Shown: piece by piece, positions 43,494 through 55,442 of the stretch
Layout of the letters: the number at the start of each line of letters is the position of its first letter
Position numbering within the stretch: the stretch's first letter is position 1
Assembly (NCBI GenBank): GCA_011316305.1
Contig: SAUG01000073.1
Span: 1 to 64,000, forward strand
Reading direction: 5' to 3'
DNA: 64,000 bases
From: Rusavskia elegans
Taxonomy: Eukaryota > Ascomycota > Lecanoromycetes > Teloschistales > Teloschistaceae
The notes under the pieces: model-generated
Databases searched by the model: none
What the model was told of the DNA's origin: nothing
What the model saw: the letters and a program-made list of their open reading frames with translations, nothing else
Program-made: the position numbers and the translations under genes

Positions 43494-44772
43494 AATAGTA
43501 GTAATAATAAGTCTTTTCTTTTACGTTATCTATCGTAGAACCCTTCGTTCTAGTTTCTAGAATATCTAATTATCGACCGATATTTCTATCTACTTCTACG
43601 GTATTACTAGATACTTCTAAAATATTACTAGCTTTTGTAGAATTTCTAGTAATTTCACCTGTAACTTCTACGCTGTTTAATATAGTCTTTACTTTTCTAT
43701 CGAGATTTTTAGCTCTCTACCGAGATCCTAGATCTCTATACTAAATTTCTTAGTTAAATAAACCTATCTTTTTCTAGTAAATATACGCTAAACTCTCTAG
43801 TATTAATATAAAAATTATCTCGTCCTTTCGACTTTTACTTTATAGTTATAGTAAATTAAAATCTTAAAAAACTAAGTCCGCTGGCTTTTCTAGTACGTAT
43901 ATAAAAAAGCTGTACTAGAATCTATTAAAAAACGTTTTATAAAATATCTCGAATATATAGAGATTTAGAAGTCTAATACGTGAATAAAATAAAATATTAA
44001 ACAAGCCTTTTTATAAGTAATCGAAAAGAAAAGAGCTCGCTAGAAAGTAGTACTTTCGATTTCTATACAAATTTCTATCCTGTAAAAAATTACGTTCTAG
44101 CGGTAGTAAAAAGGAACTTTTAGATAATAATAGTTTAAATAACGTATAGCGAAAACGAGATAGAAATTCTTCGCTCAGATTAATCAAATATACGCGGAAT
44201 TTCGTTTCGTCTATCTTTAGAAATATAAACGTTGTTCGGAGAGATTTTCTTCTAAATTCTAATAGCTAATTTTATAGATATATCGAAGTTTATTATATAA
44301 AGAAAACGATCGAGATATTCTATTCTATAGCTCTAGCGACCTCTATACGTTATTTAGTATCTCTAGTATCTTCTATACCTTTAACTCTATTTTTCAAGCC
44401 TAAATTACCTCTATCTCTATCTAATACTCTAATTTCCGTACTAAAAACAATTCTAGCACCCGAAAAAACCTCTATCCTAATATAAATTATCGAGATCGTA
44501 TTTCTAGCGCCTCTTATAAGTAACGCCTTCGCAAACGCCTGCTCCTTTTTATTATCGAGAAATCTCTGCTCCAGTACCTTTTATCTCTACTAAAACTACT
44601 ATCTAATACGAAAAATCTTTATTCGTATATCTGCTATCTTATAAACGCGCCTATATAATAATTACGCAGCTGTTTATAGAATCTAGTTTATTATAACTTG
44701 TATTCTATTTAAAATTAAATCGATTAATTAGAAAACTCGATCTAAAAGTTTCAGTTTGGCTTTTATCGAACG

Positions 44773-45329
44773 TAGACTAATTACTTCGGATCGGGTTCCC
44801 GTCGGTATTTCGGAAATTCGATCCGAATTTTAGCGAATCGGTTCGATTCGATCTACTAAACGATATAGATCGGTTTCTAAAATTAGAACCGAAAGTCAAA
44901 TTAGATTATAAAATAGAAATTAATAAAAATCTAATTCGAGCTATTAAGATTTTTATAAATAGTAAAAATAGAATAATTAATTAATATATTAATTAATAAA
45001 TTTATTTTTATGAAAATAATATATTTAGATAATATATCTCGTCTATTTAAGATTCTATTAGCTATTATAGTAAATTAACTAAATTTATTTATAATAAATT
45101 GGTACAATTTTTATATTAAAATTACTTTTTTATCTTAGATTTATATAGTTTTAGTAGTTTTAATAGATTGAATTCGGGTTTTCGAATTCGATCCGGAATC
45201 GAATCGATTCGGTATCTAAAAAAGTCGGAATCGCGGCGATTTAGTTCGGTATCTAGAAAAATCGGAACCGATTTAGGTCGGGTCGGTTCCTTTAATCTAG
45301 ATTCGAAACCCGATCCGATAGCCAGTCTA
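44773..45329. mobile_element. hAT-like miniature element 1 (557 bp)
   Basis: The terminal inverted repeats are TAGACTAATTACTTCGGATC on the left and GATCCGATAGCCAGTCTA on the right. A perfect 8-bp target duplication ATCGAACG lies at 44765-44772 and 45330-45337. Eight-bp duplications are the hallmark of hAT-superfamily transposition. No transposase; the small ORF at 45168-45368 is spurious. Confidence 0.85.
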
Positions 45330-45718
45330 ATCGAACGTAAAGAAATTCAGTTAATTAAAAGCGAGTAAATTAAATTACGTAAACGCTTCCGCCGCTAGTT
45401 CCGTCAGCTCTGTACCTTCCGCTTTCTCTATCGCGCCTTCTACGCCTCTGCTTTCTAAACTATCTTGTTAGCGCTATTCGGCAGTATTTTATTAGCTAGC
45501 AAGCTCGCTGCCGCCGCTAATTACGTTATAGTTATCGAAAAAGAATTAAGAAAATATAGTATATAGTTATTAGTTTAAAGTTAATATAAAGACATTAGAC
45601 TAGCTGCTAAAAAGACTATAATACGCCTATAATAACTTCTATATAGTATAACCGTCTGCTTTTTCGCTGGCGTTAGATATAGTATCGAAAACGATGTTTT
45701 TTTTCTTTTTAGAATATT

Positions 45719-45917
45719 TATTATAGAGCAAGCTTTTATAAAGCCGAAAGGTAAATAAATAAATTATCCGATTTGATTTAATACGGCTTACGGCTTACTA
45801 GATTAAATAACGGCCTTGGTACGTATCTTTTATACCCGCAGGCCTATTCTATAGAATATTAACTTTAATAAAACCTTTTACCATTCAATTATTATCTATA
45901 TTTGACCTCGTTATAAC
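45719..45917. repeat. LTR (right) of the short LTR element, split
   Basis: It aligns with 43301-43493. The last base lies at 54821 after the nested hAT-like element. Confidence 0.75.
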
Positions 45918-46148
45918 TAGACTGGCTACTTCGGGTCGGGTTTCTATTAAACCGTCGGGAACTCGATCCGATTTTAGCGGGTCGAACCGGTTCGACTCGC
46001 TAAACGGTTAGATCCGGGTCGAACCTAGATCAAACCCGGATACCCGCTGAACCTTTTTATTTAATTATAAAATAATATAATAAATCAATTTATTTATTAA
46101 TAAATTATATTTAAAGGTAATATAGTTAGATAATATAATTAATCCAAC

Positions 46149-46363
46149 TGTAGAATTCCAAGCTGATTTCCTATAACTATAGAAAAGTGAAGTATTTATA
46201 TATACAAGCATTTCCACACTAGATCTATATCCGTTCCTATATCCGCTTTTATAATTAGTAACCGGATTAGTTAATATCCGGATTCGTATATAACTATATA
46301 ATCTAGATATATATTCTATAATCCTTTAAACTATTCGTATAGTTTAGAACTTTAATTACTATA
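46149..46363 (-). repeat. LTR of element A copy 1 (left)
   Basis: 215 bp, from TGTAGAATTCCAAGCTGATT to AATTACTATA. Confidence 0.85.
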
Positions 46364-49300
46364 CTCTTCCCTTCCTAAATAAAATATAGAGCGAAATAAG
46401 TATTTTCTAAAATTAAATAGTAATAGAAATAAAACTATAACTAGTAATAACGAGTAAAGTAAAGCGAGGAATAAGGATTTATATTTATATAATTTATATA
46501 GAAGTAAATAAATATATTAGTAGAAACTCGCTATCGACTACTATAACTTCGAACTTTTTAATTCTCGAAAGTCTTCCTTTTAATAATATTATTAATTATT
46601 TACTTTAATATTAGTAATAGTAACTATTATAGTATACTATACCTAATCCGATAACGGTTAGAATTATTATAAAATCCTTATAGAATAATAGATAGCAAGC
46701 TAATAAAATAGTAATTATTATTTATAGAAATAATTACTATCTTTATATAGTAATAGATACTATAAATTAGACTATTCGATAGAAGTATCGCTTATATTAG
46801 TAGTTTTATTAACTTATTTTAGAAAGTATTATTCTTCCTAATAATTTCCGGCGTTAAAATATCGAAATTTATATAGAATACTTCGGTAAATTTAGCCGAT
46901 TTATCTAGATTATATATTTATAAGAGCTTAATATTATTTTTATATAAATAAATCGTTCTTTAGATATATACGACCTACTTTTTTTTAAATAACTAATTTT
47001 ATTCTAGCTATATAGAATTTAAGCGAATAAACTTTATAACTTTTATACTAGCAATATTACTCGTCCTTTCGTATACTATATAAGTATACGATAGGAATTC
47101 GGAGGTATATATAATAACTATCTATAAAAATGCTATTAAAATTAATATCTATATTTATTTCTATATAGATTATAATCTATAGTCGGTATAGAGTTTTTAT
47201 TATAGGTATAGATTCTATAATCTTCTAAAAAACGAGCGGATACGAAAGCTAGAAGCTATATAGGCGATAATTCTATACCGCTTTTTTCTATTCCGCTATA
47301 GCTATATTAATTATTATTTAAGCGAATTATAGACTGTAACGTTTTTCCGCCTAATTTTCTATAAAATAATAGAGGCTTTAGTTTTCTAGCTTTATTTTTC
47401 TAGTCTATTATTAATAACTCTAATAGATCTAGATACGAGGATAAACTTTCTATAATCTAAGCCGAAACCTCGTTAATAAATATAATTAAATAAAAAAAGG
47501 CTAGTAGTTATCTATTAGTTAGATTTCTATTATATATATTAAAGGCTATAAATTTATTTAACTATATACTTTTATTAGATACCGATTAAATATAATTAGA
47601 TTCTTAGCTCGGCTCTATATTTTTTTAAAGATTATTTTTTCTCTTTTTAGCGCCTTCGGGCCTAGAGAGTATATTACCTTTACCGGCTACTTCTACTAAC
47701 GCCCGTTTAGCTCGCCGTAAGGCCTGCCGTATATATACCTTTAAGGTATAGTATATAGCGGCTTAATATTATATAAACCGGTTCTAGAACGAAAGAGAAT
47801 ATAAACGCGTAGACTTCGACTTTACTAATAAAGATCGCTCTAGTTTTTAATAGAAGCTTCGGCCCTATTAAAGATAGTAGATATACTAAAACTAAAGAAT
47901 AGTAAATAGTTATTTGGATTTCGGCGTAACTATATTTAAAGTATAATAATTATATTATAAAAGGCGGCTTTATTATATTTCCGCTTTATACTAGAATATA
48001 GAAGGATCTAACTAGCCGAACTTTTAATTCAAATTTTTCTAATTAAAGAAAATATATCGTATATATCCTAGAATAAAAAACCGTATCTAAAGTTATTATT
48101 AAATTTTTTTAAATATAATTTCGTAAATTAGTAAAAAGCTCCGCTTTAATATTATTTTAAGATTATTTATATCTTTATTTACTTTCTACTCTAGAGGAAA
48201 CTAATAAAAATAATTTTTTTTTAAAATAAATAAAAAATAAAAATATTATATCTAATTTAAAATTAAAGTATATTTTAATATATACGAATATATAAAATAA
48301 TATATAAAACTAAAAACCTAATTAATCTTTCCTTTTTCTAGAAGTTTATACTTTATTATTACTTTTTTTATAGAGATTATTTTTAGGTATAGGCCTAAAT
48401 TTAAATAAATAATTATTATCTAGATTCTCTATTAGCTTTAGTTTATAAAGTTTCTTTCGCTTACGCTTTCCGTTTAGCGGAGGCTATTCTATAGTAACTT
48501 TTTTTAGTTTTCTTTATCTATAAAATATTTTCTATCTAATAGTAATATTTCTTTTTATAAAATATTTCTTTATATAATTTCTACTAATTAGATATTTATT
48601 AACTAATTTACTAGAAGGTTTTAGAATATAGATATTTAAAATCTCCGTTTAAATAACCTTATATAGACTATATTAGTTTACTTCGAACTTCTAAAATTAT
48701 TTAGTTCTAATTAAAACTATATCTCCTTTAATAAAAATATTATCTTTTACTTTTAAATTCTATATCTTTTTATTAGTTTTTATTTATATTATTATATTCT
48801 TAAATACCTTAGCTCGATCGTACGAAAGAAACGGTATAGAATTTATTCTTTTATTATATTTTTCCGGAAAAGAGCTAGAAATATTAGTTAATAGAATCGG
48901 GTTAATACTATAAAATAAATAGAGGGATCAAAATCTAGTAGTTATATTTATATAAATATATATAGTAAATAGAGCCTAGTTTAAATAAAGATTCTAAGTC
49001 TTTTTCGGCTATCCGATATAGTATTTAATAAATATTTTCCTAAAAACTCTATTAAACCTATCGATAATACTATTTATTTATAGATAATAAAGCGTTATAC
49101 TTTAATATTTAACTCCTAGTAAGCAGTATATCTCGTCTATAGCTAGAGTCTAAAGATTTATATTTTAATTAATAATAATTTCTTTTAAAAAGCCGTAATT
49201 ACGGCAGATCCGATAGATAATAAATTCGGCTAGTACTTCTACTATTATATTTAGAAGCGATTAAATTATAGGTTATCTAGTAGTATAGTTAATTATAGTT

Positions 49301-50224
49301 ATAATTTATTTATTACTTTAGTTAATTTCTAGTAAAGGATTAATAAGATCGAATTCCTAGTATTTAAAAGGATTTAACCTATTTTTCTAGATACTAGAAA
49401 GATATATTATATTCTGTTTTATATTATAAAAGATAGCAGTAAGCTAATATTCGAAATAGTATTTAATATAATATTTAATATCTTTTTTTATTTTAGGCTA
49501 CTACTATTTTATATAAATAATATCTATTATTATTTCGTATAAATAGTAACTATATTATTTATAGATATAGTCTAGAAAGTTTATAGAAATCTATATTAGA
49601 ATATAGAGTATCTAATTATTTTAAAGCGAGTCCTGATACTATATTATATTATTTTTAACTCGGAAATAGTATTTATATTTTTTTAAAATAATTTTTATTT
49701 CCGGATTATTAAGTAGGGTTCCGGATTCCGTATAAATTCTAATAATATTATTAAATAAAATTATATAATTATTAACTTTACTAGTAAATAACTAGAAGTT
49801 TCCTCTTCGGTTTAATATATTTACTACTATTATTTTACTATCCGGCTTATATTTAATATCGAGTTTATATTTTCTAAATTCTATAAACTAGTAAGTAAGC
49901 TTTTTAGAAGATTTAGTAGTAGTTATAAAATATTATAAGCCTGTATAATCCGTTTTAATAGTTATAGTTATTTTATTTTTAATATAGTAGCGCTATCGCT
50001 ATAAAAACTCTTTAATAGTAAAAAGTTCTTATTTATAGATAGTATAGTTACGTTCTATAGATATAAATACCCTATTTTTAAAAATAATAGGGTATTTAAT
50101 ACTATCGATATTAATTTAATAGAGAACGGCGTTTTATCTAAAATTAAAAGTATCTATTTTAATAATAAAAGATAGAGTTATATTAGGTTAAGTAAATATT
50201 TTATTATTTATTATAATATTTTTA

Positions 50225-51212
50225 CCCTTTATAGAGCCCCTGTCCGAGGTTATAGTTGAGTTATTATATATATACGTTTCATTACCGTAGTTTTTATACG
50301 GCAATAACAATTATTGCTTATATAGCAAAGAATTTTCGCAGCTAAAAGTCAAGCAAGGTTTGCAGCGCAGTTAATCGTTTTTATTCTATTATATCTTCTA
50401 TTTAATTACTATTCCTCTCCTATAATTCTCTTATACCACTTCGAAATACGTACGATTATAAGCTACTAATATAGCCTCTAAAACTACCTACTAGGCGGTA
50501 ATACTATTCTTTACTCTTATTACTTCGTCCTTATCTATAGTCGTACCCGAATCTAGACGGCCTGCTAACCTATCTAGATACCTAATAACTACTAGTTTAA
50601 TTTCTAGCTCGACTACTAGCTCGGATTCTAGTAGGATAAAGACTTCTATTAGAAGTTTAATATCGTCGCTAAAACCGTATAGTTCCGGCGGATTTAGAAT
50701 ATAAGGCTTTAATATCGTAGTTAGGACCGACGGATTTCGGGATTTAAAGTCTGTTATAGGCGGACTAGCGAGGACTCGGTCGATATTATCGAATAGTTTA
50801 AATTTAGCGATTTCGAGCTCTATTTCTTCTAATTAGAAAGGTATAATCGTGATTGTGGTATTGTTAGTAGAGGTTCTGTACATGTCAGCCTGCAGCCTGG
50901 GCTGTTGCGGAAGATACGTACGTCAGATACGATAGTAGGTGCTAGTAAAAGAAGAAAAAAAAGAAGAAGCGACTGTAAGGTATATATATTACGAAAATTC
51001 TACTATAATATATTTTAAGTAAACTATAGAAATTTATACTATAAACGTATTACAAAATAGATTTAAATTAATTTTATATAGTTTTTTAGTTTAAATTAAT
51101 TAGACTAGGGTACTAGTTCTTATACCGTATATCTAACGCTAGCGTATTAATACTAAAGTAAATTACTTACGGAACCGACGGTTAACCGGGCACTAAAAAA
51201 ACAAATAAAATA
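50225..51212. mobile_element. Unclassified 988-bp insert in element A copy 1
   Basis: Element A copy 2 lacks this block at the same site (about 60830), and a perfect 12-bp duplication ATAATATTTTTA lies at 50213-50224 and 51213-51224. The right end is A-rich (CACTAAAAAAACAAATAAAA), like a retroposed tail. The minus strand keeps a frame of more than 110 codons (about 50300-50830). It includes SPPITDFKSRNPSVLTTILK and LVVELEIKLVVIRYLDRLAG, followed by tandem TAG codons and more readable sequence. The family is not recognised. GC content is higher than its host, so it seems younger or less mutated. Confidence 0.7.
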
Positions 51213-54200
51213 ATAATATTTTTAATTAGTTTATATATATTTCAAGTTTAAAAATTTATTCGGATTAATTTATACTTTTTATTTTTTAAACTTTAAATTA
51301 ATTTATAGAAAAGTCTATATATTAGGATAAAATCCTCTATAAATCTCCGATAATAGATATATAATTTTTAAAAAGACGATATATTATATACTATTTATAG
51401 CGGTAGCTAGTTTTTAATAACTTTTACTTTTATTATATTTATACGGATTTTTTTATTAATAATAATATATCTATAGAATTTAATATACTTCTAGAAAAAT
51501 AGATACTTTAAAGGTTTCGCGAATAGTTAATTTTTTTTAAATATTTTTATAATAGCTTTAATATATTATAGATACTCTTTTTCGTTCTTCGAATAGATTA
51601 AAATATTATCGAAGTAAATAACTATAAGATTATTAAATAACGGTCTAAATATATTATTTATTATAGTTTAGAATATTATAGATATACTCGTTAACCTAAA
51701 TAGTATAACTAAAAATATATATTTACTAGCTTTAGTATTAAAAGCCGTTTTTATATAATCTTTTTTAATAATATTAATCTGCTAGTAATCGTTTATTAGA
51801 TTAATTTTACTAAAATACTTTACTATTTTAATAGTATCTAAATAATTTTAATTTTTAGATAATAGATATCTATTCTTTATACTTATATTATTAAAACTTC
51901 GGTAGTCGATATATATATACTAGCTACCGTTCTTTTTTTTAGTAAAAAGAACGGGCGCGCCTTAAAAAGATTAATTTAGTCGAATTAATTCTCGTTCGGT
52001 AAAATATTTAATCTAATATTTCTATTTTTTATTCTATTTAGGAGATAAATTATAATAAACTTAATTAATAGATCGAATATCGCCGGTTTTAATAATATAA
52101 TCTAATAGTTTCTCTAGTAGTAATTTTATTAAAAAGTTATTTTAGAAATAATCTAGAAATTTCGGACCGAAAATTCTATCTAGTTTTATATAGCCTATTA
52201 TTTTCTAGACCGGGTTAAATTATTCCGGAAAATTAGATTCATTTTATATAATATATAGGCAGGCCTATACGCCCTTTTTAATCAATTATTTAAATCTTTT
52301 AAAATTAATTTCGGAAAATTCGATCGGGGTATTTTTAAGAAAATATAAATAATATATATTTAAAGCGCTATATAATTAATATATAATTCTATTCTTTTAG
52401 ATTTATATTCCTAGGATATTATAGTTAGGTACCAAATTTTATTACTTTTAGAAATCTTTTCTAAAAATTAAATTATAGTTTATATTTAATACTATATAAA
52501 AAGTGGTAGTCGAAAAGGTTTTATAAAATTATAAGAGTTCCGTCGCTTTTAAAATATCTATAGTTCTACTACTTTTAAGCCGTATTCTACCCGATAACTA
52601 TTAAAACTCTAATTCTAGGAAGTTAATAATATACCTAGTAATAAAGTAGTTAGTAGTATTTAAATTAATAAAAACTTTAAAGTAATTTCTACTAATTTTT
52701 AGGTTAAACTATATCTATCTATTAAAACCCGGTATTCGATTTATATATAAAAGTCGCTTATTATCCTATATATTTTTAAACGATAATATTATATTATAGG
52801 AAGTAGTTAAAGCTTTTTCCGGTATCTTTTTAAAGATTATTTTTAACTTTTTAATTTTTATCTTAACTAGACTAAATTATTTTTCTATTATTAAAGGTTT
52901 TTTATTAGTATTATATATACGCCTAGATATATATAATACTATTTATTATCCGATAATCTATTATTAATTATTATTAATAAACTTTTTTTTTTAAAAAAAA
53001 TCTATTCCGCGGGAATATATTCTAGAATATAAATATTCCGGTAATTTTTTTTCGCGATAGCTAGGCTTCCTATAATTATAGTATTTATTTATACTATTTA
53101 ATCCCTTTTATCTATTTTCTCTTCTTTAATTATCTCGGTTTCGGCCGCGGCCGTTTCGACTACTAGTATCTATAGAATTAATCTCGGTAGTACTAGATTA
53201 TTTAACTATTAAAGAAGCTATAGTACCCCGGTTACTATAGCGTTTAGTAGTAACCTTTTTAAATATTATTATAGTATTTATAATATTTATAAAATTTATT
53301 AGTTATCTATTTTATTATTATAGAACGAGATATCTTTTAATAGCTATTTAGATATTAGGCTTTAGATAATCGATAAAATACTTTAAAATAGTATATTCGT
53401 TAATTTTACTTTTAATATCTATATACGATTTAATAAAAGTAAAATAATAGTTTTTAATATCGCTAAATTTCTTATTCTAGACTAATCTACGCTAAATAGC
53501 TAAAGCGTTTTCTATAAAATTCGGTTTATTCTATTATTTTAGGAAGGCCTTTTTAAAATATTTCTAGAAGTTTTTATCTAGATTAAAGATCTATTTAATA
53601 TACTATAGTTTAATATTATTAAAAAAATACTAACTACTATAGAAAACGGGGTCCGTAATAGTTATATTATAAAATAAATAATAATATTTATAGCAGTCGA
53701 ACTAGATATAGATAATATAGTAATTATATTTATAACCTTTAAAGTTAGAAGGTTTTTTATTATAGACGTTCTATATTATATAGGCTATAGAAATATTAGA
53801 TATATTAGAAAAAATAGACCTATATAATAGCAGATTAGGGTTTCTACTAGAAAGCCCTGGTAGCTCTAGATTAGAACTACTATAATAGGAATAATAATAA
53901 TTAGAGCCGGTATAACTATTTCTATAGTTCGTATAAAAACGACCGAAAAATCGATTATATTTAATACTAGGCCTATTTTTATTATCGCTATCGTAAGAAT
54001 CATTATTTTCGAAAATACCTAGAATACCTCTGAAACTAATACTTTTTCTAGAAATATCCTTTTCTATAGTAAAGATAGTAGCGAATTAGACTATAAATAA
54101 ATTATTTAAAAAGGTTTTATAACGAAACTTCTAGTTTATATAAATTTTAGAAAAGGTCGTATTTTTATTATATATTATTATTCGCTCTATACTAGCGCCG

Positions 54201-54348
54201 AGCTAAAAGTAGAAGAAATATTTTATTTAGAAATTTATATTCGAATTTAAAGAATCTTATTTATAAAATTAGGTAAAACCGATTTAAAAAAGCTTTAATA
54301 ATAGGATAAAGTTGGATCGTTTATAGCCTAAAAGGTTATTACTATTAG

Positions 54349-54563
54349 TATAATATTCTAAGCTAATTTTCTATTATTATAGAAAAGTAAAATATTTATA
54401 TATATAAATATTCCTACGCTATATCTATACCTGCTTCTATACTCGCTTTTATAATTAGCGACCGGATTAGTTAATATCCGAACTCGTATATAACTATATA
54501 ATCCAGATATATATTCTATAATCTTTTAAACCGTTCGTATAGTTCAGAACCCTGACCACTATA
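54349..54563 (-). repeat. LTR of element A copy 1 (right, 5' LTR)
   Basis: 215 bp, partner of 46149-46363, differing mainly by transitions. Confidence 0.85.
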
Positions 54564-54821
54564 TAACTAGGATATTTCTAACTAGCGTAGTTAATTAATT
54601 AGTATTTTTTAAAATTATTTATATAATTTTTATACTAGAATTATATTTTTATCCTAGAGTTTAGCGCTATAATTTAGTTTTAATAGATCGGGTCGGGTTA
54701 GCTAACCCGAATTTAAAATCCGGTCGGATCGGATTATATTTTAGTTTAATCCGATTCGAATCGGATCGGATTAGCTAATCCGAATTTAAAACCCGATCCG
54801 ACGGCCAGCCTAGTTATAATA

Positions 54822-54938
54822 TTGATTTTCGAGGGATTCGAACCTCCGATCCGCCGGATATAACTCCGTTAACTCCGAATAACGTTGGATCCGTTAGGCT
54901 TTCAGGTCACGCAGCGTTGCTACTGCGCTATTCAAGCC
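54822..54938 (-). mobile_element. SINE tRNA-like head, continuation of the split SINE
   Basis: It reads TTCGAGGGATTCGAACCTCC (complement of the B box) to GCAGCGTTGCTACTGCGC (complement of the A-box region). It is the missing head of the SINE body at 43070-43300. Confidence 0.8.
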
Positions 54939-54944
54939 AAAAAG

Positions 54945-55104
54945 TAGACTAGCTACTTCGAACCAAAGTGGCGACCCGACTTCGCGATAAACGTAGCTAT
55001 TACGTCGAAATTACTATTTAAAGTTAGTCTCCTTTCTAATACGGTTAGAAACTCGAACCCGAAATACGAACCCGGATTCGAAACCCGATAAAACGGCAAG
55101 TCTA
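54945..55104. mobile_element. hAT-like miniature element 3 (160 bp)
   Basis: It runs from TAGACTAGCTACTTCGAACC to the right end ACCCG...CAAGTCTA and is bounded by a perfect 8-bp duplication CCAAAAAG at 54937-54944 and 55105-55112. It is a much-deleted member of the same family and lies in the SINE's right target duplication. Confidence 0.85.
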
Positions 55105-55227
55105 CCAAAAAGTAATAGTTGATTTATTTTATTATAAAAAATAAAACGATACCGCGAAATGATTTCGCTATTATAATATTATAACTTAATTTCTATTGAA
55201 AACTATTATCGAATATAAATCTAAAGC

Positions 55228-55442
55228 TGTAGAATTCCAAGCTGATTTTCTATAACTATAGAGGAATAAGGTATTTATATATATAAGCATCTCTACGCTA
55301 GATCTATACCCGCTTCTATACCCGCTTTTATAAATAGCGACCGGATTAGTTAATATCCGAATTTATATATAACTATATAATCCAGATATATATTCTATAA
55401 TCTTTTAAACTATCTAAATAATTTAGAATTTTAACTACTATA
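55228..55442 (-). repeat. LTR of element A copy 2 (left)
   Basis: 215 bp, TGTAGAATTCCAAGCTGATT to AACTACTATA; same length as both copy 1 LTRs. Confidence 0.85.

Larger units (their letters stand above)
46149..54563 (-). mobile_element. LTR retrotransposon A, copy 1 (8.4 kb, RIP-degraded)
   Basis: 215-bp LTRs at 46149-46363 and 54349-54563 bound an interior with stops everywhere. Minus-strand traces include a reverse-transcriptase box at 51605-51616 reading Y-F-D-N (YxDD with D-to-N) and, near 53040-53080, a zinc-knuckle-like string in which Cys codons have become Tyr (KYYNYRKPSY). The coding strand is therefore minus, with gag on the right and the 3' LTR on the left. Layout and size fit Ty3/gypsy. 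The target duplication may be CAAC/TAAC. It sits inside a hAT-like miniature element and carries a 988-bp insert. Confidence 0.85.
45918..54812. mobile_element. hAT-like miniature element 2, split by an LTR retrotransposon
   Basis: It starts TAGACTGGCTACTTCGGGTC and ends GATCCGACGGCCAGCCTA at 54812. Target duplication is GTTATAAC (45910-45917) versus GTTATAAT (54813-54820), one C-to-T apart. Its own sequence is 45918-46148 plus 54564-54812 (about 480 bp). Confidence 0.8.
43301..54821. mobile_element. Short LTR element interrupted by later insertions (SINE-resident)
   Basis: The left LTR is 43301-43493 and the right LTR is 45719-45917 plus position 54821. They begin TGTTATAGAG / TATTATAGAG and end TTATAATA. 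The right LTR is longer by exactly one 7-bp duplication (ACGGCTT twice). Target duplication is TTGGT (43296-43300) against TTGAT (54822-54826), a RIP-type G-to-A difference. Without later insertions the element is about 2 kb, too short for a full pol, so it is probably non-autonomous. Its interior carries one hAT-like miniature element and its right LTR carries another. Confidence 0.75.

Noticed and set aside
45168..45368. 66-codon ORF in the AT-rich block
   Set aside because: It lies across the right end of a hAT-like miniature element; its composition reflects GATCCGA-type subterminal repeats.
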